Assembly (NCBI GenBank): GCA_038040445.1
Contig: JBBPIG010000033.1
Coordinates: forward strand, 1-62,630
Length of the DNA: 62,630 nucleotides
Origin: Acidobacteriota bacterium
GTDB taxonomy: Bacteria; Acidobacteriota; Blastocatellia; UBA7656
Direction: 5' to 3'
In this document: positions 46,781 to 56,168 of the stretch, piece by piece
How the letters are laid out: the number at the start of each line of letters is the position of its first letter
How positions within the stretch are numbered: position 1 is the stretch's first letter
Position numbers and translations under genes: made by a program
Notes under the pieces: model-generated
The model's database searches: none
Seen by the model: only the letters and a program-made list of their open reading frames with translations
What the model was told of the DNA's origin: nothing

Positions 46781-47607
46781 AATCTGCGAAGGGCTCGACC
46801 ACTCGCGGCCTCTTCCCGACCTGAGACGAAATCTTCAACCAGCTTCACGAACTGCCGCCGGTATTCTAGCATAGGCAGAAATCCGCAGTCCCGCATTGTC
46901 GCCAGCCTCCCAGCTCTTGCCAACGAAAACAATCTGCGCGCTTCCGCCGCGCCTTTCTTATCCTTCTCTCCACAGATCAGCAGGGTCGGAGAGTTGGTGC
47001 GTTTGATAACGTCTTCAAGTAAAGCGACTGCTTCCCCGGTCGATGCTGAAAGAGCCGTGTCATAAGCAGCGCGCGGGCTCAGACTCGCAAAATCGTTGAA
47101 CAGGCGGTCGCGATAAGGCTGAGGAGCGCGGCGGAATCTTCTCGCGACCAGGTTTCGCAAAAGCGGATACGCGGCTAACTCACGCAGCGCAAGCGAGGCC
47201 GGCGTGAGCACCGCGAGGTCCTTGACGTCATCTTGCGCGAAGCCTCGGCGGGGGCTAACGACGATCAATGAGCGCAGGTCTTGCGGATGGCGGTCCGCGT
47301 TGACCGCCGCAATCAACGAACCCATCTCGTGGCCGACGATGACAGCGTCGAAGACATTCACCGCACTAACGACCGAGTGCAAGTCCTCGGCATGGTCTTC
47401 AATAGTGAAGCTTGCGTTGATCGAAGCAGGCTGCGAACGCGCTACGCCGCGTGAATCGTACATCACACACCGATGCCGGTTCTTGAGCAGCGCTACCGCC
47501 GGCCGCCAGCACTCACACGACATCGCCCATCCGCTAACAAAAACAAGAGGGGGCCCGTCGCCGGTGATCTCGTAGTAAAGCGGCCCGCTGTTGGAGTCCA
47601 AAAACAT
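46777..47607 (-). CDS. Alpha/beta-hydrolase-fold protein lacking the catalytic triad
   Basis: A 276-residue protein with the alpha/beta hydrolase layout: PPLVFVSGWAMSCECW is the oxyanion region and YDSRGVARSQPA is the cap-strand motif. The nucleophile elbow reads VIVGHEMGSLIAA, with Glu at the usual Ser. The position of the catalytic His reads RDCGFLPMLEYR, where GH is expected. Both replacements suggest a pseudoenzyme or a binding protein. The coupled DUF2752 gene hints at a membrane partner. Confidence 0.8.
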   Translation of the reverse strand: MFLDSNSGPLYYEITGDGPPLVFVSGWAMSCECWRPAVALLKNRHRCVMYDSRGVARSQPASINASFTIEDHAEDLHSVVSAVNVFDAVIVGHEMGSLIAAVNADRHPQDLRSLIVVSPRRGFAQDDVKDLAVLTPASLALRELAAYPLLRNLVARRFRRAPQPYRDRLFNDFASLSPRAAYDTALSASTGEAVALLEDVIKRTNSPTLLICGEKDKKGAAEARRLFSLARAGRLATMRDCGFLPMLEYRRQFVKLVEDFVSGREEAASGRALRRL

Positions 47608-47795
47608 TTCTATTCCGTACCGACGTGCTACGTTACCTGGCGGTCACGCACAGCCGCACTTCCCGCATCGAGACGTTGATTCTGCACTTCGCGTCCCGTC
47701 ATTGCAATCGGGCGTCGAGCCGCTAGCCGTTTTCTTGACACTCCTCAAACGGCCTCAGTAACATTCGCATTTGTCTCAACGGTTGGAAACGCAAC

Positions 47796-48257
47796 ATGGA
47801 ACACGCTGACGAAGAGTTCATGCGACAAGCGCTGGCCGAGGCCGATGCCGCGGGCCAGGACGGCGAGGTTCCAGTCGGCGCGGTTATTGTGCTCGGCGGA
47901 ATCGTGATAGCGCGCGGTCGCAACAGCGTGATTAGAGCGAGCGACCCGACTGCACACGCCGAGATTGTCGCTCTGAGAGAAGCTGCGCGAGCCGCTGGCA
48001 ACTACCGGCTTACGGGCGCAACCATGTATTCGACCATCGAGCCTTGCGCGATGTGTGCGGGTGCGCTGGTGCATGCGCGCATTGCACGCTTGGTCTACGG
48101 CGCGAAGGACACGAAGGCTGGCGCGGTGGAAACTCATTTCGGTATCTGTTCAACCGATTTCCTCAATCATCAGGTAAGCGTCGAAGGCGGCATCCTTGAG
48201 GACGAATGTCGGCGGGTGCTACAATCCTTTTTTCGCGAAAGACGTAACACCCTATAG
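47796..48257 (+). CDS. tadA: tRNA-specific adenosine deaminase
   Basis: Deaminates adenosine 34 to inosine in tRNA-Arg(ACG). A 153-residue protein with the zinc motifs [11 protein letters not shown] (His and catalytic Glu) and [12 protein letters not shown] (Cys pair). The [13 protein letters not shown] segment is typical of TadA. It is followed within 6 bases by tRNA-Ser. Divergent from the hydrolase-like gene; the 188-base gap shows no gene. Confidence 0.95.
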   Translation: MEHADEEFMRQALAEADAAGQDGEVPVGAVIVLGGIVIARGRNSVIRASDPTAHAEIVALREAARAAGNYRLTGATMYSTIEPCAMCAGALVHARIARLVYGAKDTKAGAVETHFGICSTDFLNHQVSVEGGILEDECRRVLQSFFRERRNTL

Positions 48258-48262
48258 CATGC

Positions 48263-48452
<190 letters not shown>

Positions 48453-48454
48453 CA

Positions 48455-48651
<197 letters not shown>

Positions 48652-48756
48652 TCAGGCTCCGGACGCCGTGCAATCGCGAGGCTGCAAACCCCGCCAGGCC
48701 GGGAACGGAGCAACGGTAGCGGTCCTCGGATGTGCCGCGGCCTCTCCGGAGCCTGA
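48652..48756 (+). ncRNA. ffs: Signal recognition particle RNA, small bacterial type (4.5S)
   Basis: The ends TCAGGCTCCGG (48652) and CCGGAGCCTGA (48746-48756) pair. The apical core CCCCGCCAGGCCGGGAACGG followed by AGCAACGGTAG matches the domain IV consensus, including the GGAA-type loop side and the conserved AGCA asymmetric loop. It is placed between tRNA-Ser and dnaX, a frequent location. Confidence 0.93.
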
Positions 48757-48894
48757 CCAGTTTTTGCCTGGGAGCGTGGCGCTGACTTTAGTCTGTGTGC
48801 GAGGGTCCAATTTAACGATTTCCATAGGCTAAAGTCTGCGCCACATCGAGTAGCGTTTCACCGCAGTGCTCATTTGATCTTGCGAACCTCAATC

Positions 48895-50841
48895 ATGTCG
48901 GACTCACACGTACTAGCCCGAAAGTTCAGACCGCAAACCTTCGATCAGGTCATCGGACAAGAGGCGATCACTCGCACGCTTAACAACGCGCTGAAGAGCG
49001 AGCGGATACATCACGCCTACTTGTTCACGGGGCCGCGCGGAGTTGGGAAAACCACGACTGCGAGAATCCTGGCCAAATCGCTCAACTGCGCGGAGCGGAT
49101 CACCACAACCCCCTGCGACGCTTGCTCCTCCTGCATCGAGATCACAGCTTCGCGGTCGATAGACGTTCTGGAGATCGACGCCGCATCAAACACCGGGGTC
49201 GACAATGTGCGCGACGTCATTATCAACTCGATAACTATTGCGCCCGCGCGCGACCGCAACAAGATCTTCATCATCGATGAAGTTCACATGCTCTCGACGG
49301 CGGCATTCAACGCGCTGCTCAAGACGCTGGAGGAGCCGCCTCCTCGAGTCGTCTTCATTCTGGCGACCACCGAACAGGGTAAGGTTCCGGATACGATCTT
49401 GTCGCGCTGCCAGATATTCGAGTTCCGTTCAATAACGCTTAAGAAGATGGTTCAGGAACTGCGCCGGATAGCGGTTGCCGAGAAGATCGAGATCAGCGAC
49501 GCAGCGTTGCTTGCGATCGCGCGGGTCGGCGAGGGCTCGATGCGCGATGCTGAATCGGCGCTCGATCAGGTGATAAGCTTTGCCGGCTCGACTGTGAGCG
49601 ACGACGACGTGTCCGCGGCCCTCGGGCTTGTCGATACTGAAACGCTTAACAACACTCTTCAGTCGATCGCGGATCAAGACTCCCAGCGTCTTGTTCGCAT
49701 AGTCGATGAAGTGGTCTCGCGCGGCTACGATCTGCGTAACTTCTGCCGCGAGATGATGGTGCATATCCGCGCGCTGCTCGTGGTCAAGATCGCCGGATTC
49801 GATTCGGAGCTGGTCCAGTTGCCTGAAAGCGAGGCCGATACACTCACGCGGCTCAGCGAATCCTTTTCAGAGCAGGATCTGCTGCGGTTCTTTTCGATCC
49901 TTACCAAGACCGAACAGGACATTCGATTGTCATCGCAGCCGCGGTTTCAACTCGAGATGGGACTCGTGAAGCTGGCGCAGGCGCGCAGGCTCTTCTTGCT
50001 CGAAGAAGCTCTTGGGCGTATTGAAGCGCTCGAATCAAGACTTGGCGTCGCAGGACCTCCGTCGAGTTCATCACCGGGCCGGGGGCCCGGTTCGCAGAGA
50101 GGTTCGCAGAGAGGCTCGCAGAGGGCCTCGCAACCAGCTCAGGACTCGACTCGTTCGTCAACAACGCCGCGCGCTGCGCCGCCGGCAACTCGGGCTCGCG
50201 ATGGCCAGTCAGCCGCGGAACAACCTCAAGCGGGAGGGCAAATAGCGACATCTGCCGAAGTCGCCGGTTCTGCACCGCCAACAGCAGCGGCGGCGAGCGC
50301 CACTCCAGCGCGGTCGAGCCTGAGCGCCGAACCGACTCCGCCTCCTGAAGTCGGGGTCCCGCCGCCCCCGATTGATGAGCCTTACGACGTCGCGCCCAGT
50401 CGTGCGCCAAAACCGGCCTCCCCCCCTAAAATCGCGAGCAGCGAGAGAGGCCCTGTTGACAAGATCAAAGATGCACTCGAAGCGAAGGGGAAGACCAGGG
50501 TTGTAGCGGCACTCGACAAAGGAACGATCTCGATCGATGGTGATTCTCTTCGCGTCGCGTATTCGCCTGAGAACAGCAACTGCAAAGCAGAGATTGAAGA
50601 TCGCAACAGACGCATCGCGATAGAAGATGCGTGCGAACAAGTTCTCGGCCGCAGGCTCACGCTTCGGGCTTCGATCGACGGCCAAGCGGAAGCCGCAAAC
50701 ATCGACGCCGCGACTGGAAGCGAGCGCGGCCCAAAGCGAAAAGAGAGTATCAAAGACGCAGCCCAGGATGAACCTAAACTTCGAGCGCTCGTCGACAAGT
50801 TTCACGGTGAGGTCATCGAGGTCATAAAACCGGAGCAGTAG
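48895..50841 (+). CDS. dnaX: DNA polymerase III subunits gamma/tau
   Basis: Clamp-loader ATPase of the replicative polymerase. A 648-residue protein from ATG 48895 ([17 protein letters not shown]). Walker A is [13 protein letters not shown], the zinc site is [20 protein letters not shown] is the Walker B variant and [10 protein letters not shown] is the SRC/sensor motif. Residues ~395-520 form a low-complexity Ser/Pro/Ala linker. It contains a short tandem repeat, [15 protein letters not shown], encoded by 12-bp units. A globular C-terminal domain follows. A frameshift to make gamma is not evident. Confidence 0.95.
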   Translation: MSDSHVLARKFRPQTFDQVIGQEAITRTLNNALKSERIHHAYLFTGPRGVGKTTTARILAKSLNCAERITTTPCDACSSCIEITASRSIDVLEIDAASNTGVDNVRDVIINSITIAPARDRNKIFIIDEVHMLSTAAFNALLKTLEEPPPRVVFILATTEQGKVPDTILSRCQIFEFRSITLKKMVQELRRIAVAEKIEISDAALLAIARVGEGSMRDAESALDQVISFAGSTVSDDDVSAALGLVDTETLNNTLQSIADQDSQRLVRIVDEVVSRGYDLRNFCREMMVHIRALLVVKIAGFDSELVQLPESEADTLTRLSESFSEQDLLRFFSILTKTEQDIRLSSQPRFQLEMGLVKLAQARRLFLLEEALGRIEALESRLGVAGPPSSSSPGRGPGSQRGSQRGSQRASQPAQDSTRSSTTPRAAPPATRARDGQSAAEQPQAGGQIATSAEVAGSAPPTAAAASATPARSSLSAEPTPPPEVGVPPPPIDEPYDVAPSRAPKPASPPKIASSERGPVDKIKDALEAKGKTRVVAALDKGTISIDGDSLRVAYSPENSNCKAEIEDRNRRIAIEDACEQVLGRRLTLRASIDGQAEAANIDAATGSERGPKRKESIKDAAQDEPKLRALVDKFHGEVIEVIKPEQ

Positions 50842-50915
50842 CTCTCGCGGGCAGCGCGGTTTGTCTGTTTGAGCGAGCCGCAGGTCCTAGTTGTCGAAAA
50901 GCAGGAGGCAAGACG

Positions 50916-51236
50916 ATGAAATTTCCAGGCGGGTTGGATTTGCAGGAGATGATGAAGCAGGCGCAGCAGATGCAGGAAGAGATGCAGCGCGAGATGCAAC
51001 GCATTCGCGTGGATGCGAGTGCCGGAGGAGGAGTCGTAAGCGTTGCGATGAACGGCTCGAAGGAATTGGTCGATCTTAAGATTGATCCTGAAGCGGTAAA
51101 AAGCGGCGATGTTGAGATGCTTCAGGACTTGATCATCGCGGCGGTCAATGAAGCGTCCAGAAAAGCCGACGAGGCAATGAAGGGTAAGCTCGGCTCGAAG
51201 CTCGGAGGGATGGGGCTGCCCGACGGGCTGCTCTGA
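50916..51236 (+). CDS. YbaB/EbfC family nucleoid-associated protein
   Basis: A 106-residue DNA-binding dimer. [19 protein letters not shown] forms the N-terminal helix. [23 protein letters not shown] and [19 protein letters not shown] are family-typical. The conserved order dnaX-ybaB-recR supports the call. The product binds DNA non-specifically. Confidence 0.95.
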   Translation: MKFPGGLDLQEMMKQAQQMQEEMQREMQRIRVDASAGGGVVSVAMNGSKELVDLKIDPEAVKSGDVEMLQDLIIAAVNEASRKADEAMKGKLGSKLGGMGLPDGLL

Positions 51237-51308
51237 CGCCTGCGCGTCAGACCCTTGCCTGCGGGCGCAAGATCTGTTCATCAACGTCATCCCTCTGAAA
51301 GCGAGACT

Positions 51309-51908
51309 ATGCTCGACTACGCAGAACCCGTAACCAAGCTCATCGATGAACTTCAGAAGATGCCGGGCGTCGGGGCGAAGTCGGCTCAGCGCATGGCGTT
51401 TTACATCTTGCGTGCCGATCGGCAAGAGACCGACCGCTTGATTGAAGCCATCCAGGAAGTCAAAGACAAGATCATCTTCTGCTCGTTGTGCAACAACATC
51501 ACCGACGTCGACCCGTGCCGTTATTGCACGAGCCCGCAGCGCGACCGGCGAGTGCTTCTGATCGTCGAAGAACCCTTCAACCTTGTCACTGTCGAAAAGA
51601 CTCGCGAGTACCGGGGTCTCTATCATGTGCTTCACGGCGCGCTGTCGCCGATTCGGGGGATCGGGCCTGATCAACTGAAGATCAAGAACCTGTTCGAGCG
51701 GCTCCGCGTGGAAGACGTCGAAGAGATCATCCTGGCTACCAACCCCAACACCGAAGGCGAAGCAACGGCAAATTACCTGGCGAAGCTTCTGAAGCCGCTC
51801 GGCATGCGAATCACTCGCATAGCGATGGGCGTGCCTGTAGGGTCAGACCTTGAGTACGCCGACGAAGTGACGATGCACAAGGCACTCACGAACCGGATTG
51901 AGGTATAA
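51309..51908 (+). CDS. recR: Recombination protein RecR
   Basis: Works with RecF and RecO in loading RecA onto gapped DNA. A 199-residue protein from ATG 51309 (MLDYAEPVTKLID). The HhH motif is MPGVGAKSAQRMAFYIL, the zinc finger is CSLCNNITDVDPCRYC, and the Toprim domain has LIVEEPFNLVTVEKT and LATNPNTEGEATANYL. The last core gene before the integron region. Confidence 0.95.
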   Translation: MLDYAEPVTKLIDELQKMPGVGAKSAQRMAFYILRADRQETDRLIEAIQEVKDKIIFCSLCNNITDVDPCRYCTSPQRDRRVLLIVEEPFNLVTVEKTREYRGLYHVLHGALSPIRGIGPDQLKIKNLFERLRVEDVEEIILATNPNTEGEATANYLAKLLKPLGMRITRIAMGVPVGSDLEYADEVTMHKALTNRIEV

Positions 51909-52000
51909 GCGGTCGTGCGTTGGCGATAAATCGGTTTTGAGAAGCCTTGCGGTCGTGCCGCTGGCGCAGAACGATCTCGTAATCTGAAATCCTGTCAGGC

Positions 52001-52029
52001 TTGCCACTGATCCGTCACCGGTGTATAGT
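52001..52029 (+). promoter_or_regulatory. Predicted sigma70-type promoter upstream of the integrase remnant
   Basis: TTGCCA (52001-52006) and TATAGT (52024-52029) are exactly 17 bases apart, 23 bases before the ATG at 52053, with GGAG at 52043-52046. It could still drive transcription into the downstream cassettes. Confidence 0.55.
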
Positions 52030-52052
52030 CGCGCCCGTAAACGGAGCTTGCC

Positions 52053-52427
52053 ATGCAGATCCCCGTCTCACGTGTGCCGCCCAGGAGCAGACTACAGCCG
52101 CAGGAAGCAGCCGCAGTTAAGCCGAAACTCTTAGATCAGGTCCGGCAGGCTATTCGCACCCGGCATTACAGCACCCGAACACATCATTTTCACGAGACCG
52201 CTGTGCAGAAGGCAATGAAGCTGGCCGTCAATCGCGCCCGCATAGGCAAGCCGGCCACGCCTCATACGTTGCGGCATTCATTCGCTACGCACTTGCTGGA
52301 GGATGGCTACGATATTCGGACGATTCAGGAGTTGTTGGGACACAACGATCTCAATACCACGATGATTTACACTCACGTGTTGAACAAAGGCGGCCGGGGC
52401 GTGCGCAGCCCGGCGGATCTGTTGTGA
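52053..52427 (+). pseudogene. intI: Integron integrase (IntI-type tyrosine recombinase) with an internal in-frame deletion
   Basis: A 124-residue frame. Residues ~23-42 ([20 protein letters not shown]) match the extreme N-terminus of IntI proteins. From residue ~43 it jumps to the C-terminal catalytic part: [57 protein letters not shown] and [10 protein letters not shown] (broken here by domain). The HTLRH box, the GHND His and the MIYTH Tyr are retained. The first catalytic Arg, the Lys and the integron-specific extra domain (about 200 residues of a ~320-340 residue protein) are missing. Recombination activity is therefore not expected. Promoter and RBS look intact. Confidence 0.85.
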
Positions 52428-52710
52428 GTCGCAGCCACCTGATTATACAAAGCGGGAATATGCGGAAACGAACGGTCTGGCTAACACTTCGAGAATTTAC
52501 ATCAGCTTCTGCGAAGTAATCTGTTGAACGATGACAGAATAACGGACCCAGACGGTCTCGGATCGCATTGGATTATGCGGAAAGAATCTTCTGGATAAAA
52601 GGATTATACAGGGCCGTATAATTCATGTTCGGCGGCGGCGGTGAAATAAGTGGCGCGGCAAGCTTTACCAACGCCCTTTTCTTAGTACTCAATCCAATGT
52701 GGGAGGCACA
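52428..52710 (+). other. Gap after intI holding a putative attI
   Basis: 283 bases without a gene. In an inverted integron the attI site would lie here. GTTGAAC at 52523-52529 fits the GTTRRRY core of a recombination site and is the only good match I see, so the insertion point could be there. The rest shows AT-rich stretches and no paired attC structure. Low confidence. Confidence 0.3.
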
Positions 52711-53283
52711 ATGAAAACTCTATTTATTCTAGTTGTCACGGTAATGTTACTGTTTGCGATACGTGAATCGGCTCAGTCTCAAAGTAAGCAATCGAAATCA
52801 GCAAAACCTGAAATAACTAACGTCCAAATGCTTGAAGCACTTGCCCGACAAATGGCGAGAGACGATAATGCGAAGGTCAAGTCGTGCCAAATGTGCGGTG
52901 GGGGTGGAGATGATGACGTAAAGTGGTTTGTCAAAAGTGTCACCACCCGGAGCGTCGATCTTAATGAAGATGGAAGGCCAGAGTGGATAATGAGCCTCTG
53001 TGGTAATCACACTTGTTCGGGCTGGATTTACAGGGCGGTTGCGGGCAAGTATGAAATGCTCTTTGCGGGTTATATGGGCGATGTTTCTGAAACCGCTCCC
53101 GTGGATACCGTCAGTAACGGTTATAGAGATTTGCGGCATGATGGTGGAGCTTACGCAATGATTCTCAAATATGATGGTAGACGCTATAAGCTGACAGAAT
53201 GTTTGGAATATAAACCAACCTATAATCGCCAAGGGAAGATGTTGCGCCGAAAGCTAGTCCGTCGTGGTCCGTGTCCTAAATGA
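52711..53283 (+). CDS. Cassette 1: exported protein of unknown function
   Basis: A 190-residue protein from ATG 52711 with GGGAGG at 52700-52705. The signal peptide is MKTLFILVVTVMLLFAIRES. The mature part has CQMCGGGGDDD, VDLNEDGRPEWIMSLCGNHTC and GWIYRAVAGKYEMLFAG, which read as a VCBS/integrin-like beta segment with several Cys. The base composition is visibly more AT-rich than the dnaX-recR block, consistent with transfer. First gene after the putative attI. Confidence 0.7.
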   Translation: MKTLFILVVTVMLLFAIRESAQSQSKQSKSAKPEITNVQMLEALARQMARDDNAKVKSCQMCGGGGDDDVKWFVKSVTTRSVDLNEDGRPEWIMSLCGNHTCSGWIYRAVAGKYEMLFAGYMGDVSETAPVDTVSNGYRDLRHDGGAYAMILKYDGRRYKLTECLEYKPTYNRQGKMLRRKLVRRGPCPK

Positions 53284-53405
53284 TTCTGGATTAACTGGCA
53301 CAAATGCAGTCATTGAATATGAACAACCAAGTGTCCCGAACAACTGCGATTTGCCTTTTTACCGAGTCGCTACCGCTCCCCGTTCTGACGGGCGCAACTC
53401 CCTCT

Positions 53406-53498
53406 GCCGAACAACACGGTGCAGCGGAGCGCGCGAAGCGGATTCTTCATGGTTAATCGGAGTGCCTCGCGCGCGCCCGCTGACCGTGAGCGTTAGGC
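53406..53498 (+). other. attC site 1
   Basis: R'' GCCGAAC (53406-53412) and R' GTTAGGC (53492-53498). Inner arms ACGGTGCAGCGGAGCGCGCG and CGCGCGCCCGCTGACCGT pair with extrahelical bases. 93 bp. One mismatch between the R boxes. Confidence 0.85.
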
Positions 53499-53557
53499 GG
53501 CGCTCGCCACCTTATCGCTCGATTGTTGAGAAAAATTACTTACCAGAGGCGGAAACG

Positions 53558-53893
53558 ATGAACGAAATTCAGGGTATAGCCAGGCTTATGATTCATGAGG
53601 GAAAGCTTGAGGAATTCAAGCGTCTCGCCGCTAAGTGCATGGAACGGGCGCGCACCAGGGAGCGCGGGACGCTGCGGTACGACTGGTTCTTCAGCGCCGA
53701 CCATTCCGAGTGTGTGGTGTACGAGAGATATCGTGACTCGGACGCTCTTCTCGAACAACCGTCCGACGACTTAGTAAGAAGTGTGGTGCCGCAAATAAAG
53801 CAGACACATCAACACTCTCTGACAGGGCGTCACCTCACGCGGGCATCCGTCTCTTTCATGAAAACGACGTTTGCGTTGCGGACGGTTCTGTAA
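53558..53893 (+). pseudogene. Cassette 2: antibiotic biosynthesis monooxygenase-like gene, 3' end lost
   Basis: ATG 53558 begins MNEIQGIARLMIHEGKLEEF, then RERGTLRYDWFFSADHSE and VVYERYRDSDALLEQ, a clear ABM-superfamily (dimeric ferredoxin-like) N-terminal and middle part. After 53757 the frame runs into unrelated sequence that is antisense to a transposase fragment. The missing C-terminal half is the part that survives in the fragment at 55824. So this copy has been truncated by an IS. Confidence 0.75.
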
Positions 53894-54022
53894 TCTTGCA
53901 GTCCGCTGGCTTTCTAATTCCGACAGCGTCAGCAACAAAACTTCGGCTAAGACTTTCGGCTGCAAGCCAAAGAGTGCTTTAATGGTCGCGGCAGAGTGTC
54001 GGTTGAGGCATTTGATTGTCAT
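53771..54022 (-). pseudogene. N-terminal fragment of an IS transposase (DDE type)
   Basis: An 83-residue fragment, MTIKCLNRHSAATIKALFG, then VLAEVLLLTLSELESQRTARL and REVTPCQRVLMCLLYLRHH. This is the helix-turn-helix head that precedes the catalytic DDE part in IS5-related transposases. The DDE domain is absent, so the IS is a remnant. It marks the point where the monooxygenase gene is broken (about 53758) and ends near 54040. Confidence 0.6.
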
Positions 54023-54080
54023 ACCTTAACTTTAGCCTAAGTTCTCGGCCCTTTCCTATCGAACTTTGTTGGAGCATGTA

Positions 54081-54725
54081 ATGAAATACACAATAACGAT
54101 TCTTATCGTGATGTTTTTGTTGGCTCTGGTATCGTCCGCAGCCGGACAGGCTGTCGCGAAGGAAAATGGATACAAGCTTATGCCTGGTACGGAAACACCG
54201 GCTTTTAAGAAATCGTCAGATGGTGAAATGTGTCTGGTTTTCCGCGAATACATTGTAAAGACTTCCCAACGTCGAGACACAGGAGAAAACGTTACAGTTT
54301 ACAAGCGCGAAGCCTCGGCTATTGCGGAAAGCGCCTGCAAGGAAACAGGCAGTTCTTATTTTGATACCGAATCCAGCGATCAATTTTTTTTCGGGCTCTC
54401 CGGCTCGCTGTTGTTCGTAAACAAAGATTCCAGTGTCGAGCCTTATCGCGACTTGACAATCTACAATTTGAAGACGCGTGAGTGGCTAACTGAAGAAACT
54501 TACACTGGAGAACCAAAACTCGTCGATGGAAGATTTGTGGTATTCGATTCAGATTCCGACAAAAGAGGCGAGGAGAAAACTTGTAAGGATTACGCGAAAT
54601 GGATAAGCGAGGACTTGAGCATCACCTGGGTACAGGGAAAAAAGCTTGATCTTCAAACGCTGAAGGTATCAAATGTCGGCGGGCTTCGCTGCCTTTCGTA
54701 TCGACTACGGATCCCTGGCGCATGA
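54081..54725 (+). CDS. Exported protein of unknown function in the expanded cassette 2
   Basis: A 214-residue protein from ATG 54081 (GGAG 54071-54074). The signal peptide is MKYTITILIVMFLLALVSS with a likely cleavage near AAGQA. The mature part has SDGEMCLVFREYIVKTSQRRD and a beta-rich C-terminal half. No known catalytic motif is visible. The composition is AT-rich. No attC separates it from the broken monooxygenase or the next gene, so it either came with the IS or lost its own attC. Confidence 0.65.
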   Translation: MKYTITILIVMFLLALVSSAAGQAVAKENGYKLMPGTETPAFKKSSDGEMCLVFREYIVKTSQRRDTGENVTVYKREASAIAESACKETGSSYFDTESSDQFFFGLSGSLLFVNKDSSVEPYRDLTIYNLKTREWLTEETYTGEPKLVDGRFVVFDSDSDKRGEEKTCKDYAKWISEDLSITWVQGKKLDLQTLKVSNVGGLRCLSYRLRIPGA

Positions 54726-54801
54726 TTGTAGGCGCTAATCCGAATTGTTCGTTAAAGGGCGAGCATCAAACAATTCGTTTGGAAAACCCGGGAGAATATT
54801 C

Positions 54802-55803
54802 ATGAAACAGTCTAGTCACAAAATTTTTTCAGGTCTGTTCTTTGCGTTTATTTGCGGTCTCTCGATCCCGCACGTGGCTCTTGGCCAAACCGAGAAGCTG
54901 GGCATTGTCCAATACACGCCTCCGAGAGGCTGGACTAGAACGGCAAAGGTGGAAAACGTGGTGGCGTTCAGCGATATAAAACAGAGCGGCGTATTCTGCA
55001 TTGTCACGCTTTACGGCGCAACAAACGGCACTGGAAATCCGGCCGGAGACTTCACGCGCGAATGGAATAATCTGGTCGCGGGGCAGATGAAAGCGGATGA
55101 AAATCCGAAGCCGGACACGCAATCGGCTGAAGGCTGGACAATACTTTCGGGCGGTTCTCCGGTTGTGGCGGATACCGGCAAAGCTCTGGCGTTTCTAACC
55201 GTTATCAGCGGATTCGGGCAAACCGTCAGCATGCTGGCTGTTTTCAATGATCCGGCATATGTAAAACAGGTGGATGATTTTGTCAGCGCGCTGGAGTTGG
55301 ATAAACCCGCCGCGCCGGCAAAAACTTCGACCGCACCTGCCCCGGCGGCTGTCGATGCCAACGGCAAACTCATCATCCCACTTCCGACGCGGCAGCTCAC
55401 CGTCGCCGATCTGGCGGGGGAATGGGGCGAGGGCGATAGTCGTATCGCAACGGCGTATTACAGCGCCAACACGGGAGACTACGTTGGGACAGACAGGCTC
55501 GCGTTCAGAACCAAGCACGCCATCACACAGAGCGGCGGCTATCTGAACGATTTCTTTGAGATCAGAAACGGCAGAAAACTTTCCGACAAGACAACCGGAA
55601 CCGTCGCGATCAACGGGTCGGTTTTTTCTATCGTCCGAGGCAAGAGCATATCGAAGTATGTTATCCGCGGCTGGCTGGAGCTGCCCGACGCGACGCTGAT
55701 GAAGATCACGGGCCCCTGGTATGACGGTGAGATTCCGCCCCAGGTATTTACCAGTCTTGAACACGCCGCAAACCTTGACAGCATCTGGGTTCGCAAGAAG
55801 TGA
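54802..55803 (+). CDS. Exported protein of unknown function with a lipocalin-like C-terminal half
   Basis: A 333-residue protein from ATG 54802 (GGGAG just upstream). The signal peptide is KIFSGLFFAFICGLSIPHVALG. The first half (GIVQYTPPRGWTRTAKVENV, VAFSDIKQSGVFCIVTLYGA) resembles domains with a Psb-like fold. An Ala/Pro linker follows near residue 185. The second half (LAGEWGEGDSRIATAYYSAN onward) reads like a small beta barrel. Function not recognised. Confidence 0.7.
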   Translation: MKQSSHKIFSGLFFAFICGLSIPHVALGQTEKLGIVQYTPPRGWTRTAKVENVVAFSDIKQSGVFCIVTLYGATNGTGNPAGDFTREWNNLVAGQMKADENPKPDTQSAEGWTILSGGSPVVADTGKALAFLTVISGFGQTVSMLAVFNDPAYVKQVDDFVSALELDKPAAPAKTSTAPAPAAVDANGKLIIPLPTRQLTVADLAGEWGEGDSRIATAYYSANTGDYVGTDRLAFRTKHAITQSGGYLNDFFEIRNGRKLSDKTTGTVAINGSVFSIVRGKSISKYVIRGWLELPDATLMKITGPWYDGEIPPQVFTSLEHAANLDSIWVRKK

Positions 55804-55823
55804 GGTTGGTTTTCGGTATCAAT

Positions 55824-56103
55824 CCTCGCCGTTAAGTGCATGGAATCGAATCGCACCAAGGATTCCGGGACATTGCAGTACGACTGGTTCTTCAGCGACG
55901 ATCAGTCCGAGTGTGTAGTGCACGAGAGATATCGGAACTCCGAGGCTCTTCTTGAGCACACCGCGAAACTCGGAGAGACGATGGACGCAATTTTTGCGAC
56001 AAGCTCCGTCTCGGGCGAAATCTTGGGGACGCCTAGCCCAGAGCTGATGAAGGCACTCGAGGGTAGCGATGTGCGGATCTATTCTCCGTACCAGTCGATA
56101 TAA
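55824..56103 (+). pseudogene. Monooxygenase-like gene, 5' end lost (C-terminal fragment)
   Basis: From 55824 the sequence parallels the broken gene at 53624 (TCGCCG-TAAGTGCATGGAA, then TACGACTGGTTCTTCAGCG) at roughly 78% by eye, and continues through ALLEH and TAKLGETMDAIFATSSVS to a natural C-terminus at 56103. The N-terminal 25 or so residues are missing; the ATG at 55840 is internal. It abuts attC 2. With the fragment at 53558 it would make one complete ABM protein. Confidence 0.7.
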
Positions 56104-56168
56104 TTCGCACACTTGATCGCGGAGTGTACTTTGACTGGATGAGGGCGCGTGCCGGTCGTGGGCACGCC

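Noticed and set aside
50096-50140. Repeat in dnaX as a programmed frameshift signal
   Set aside because: It is a 12-bp coding repeat (GSQR units) in the linker, with no slippery A-run or downstream pseudoknot that I can see.
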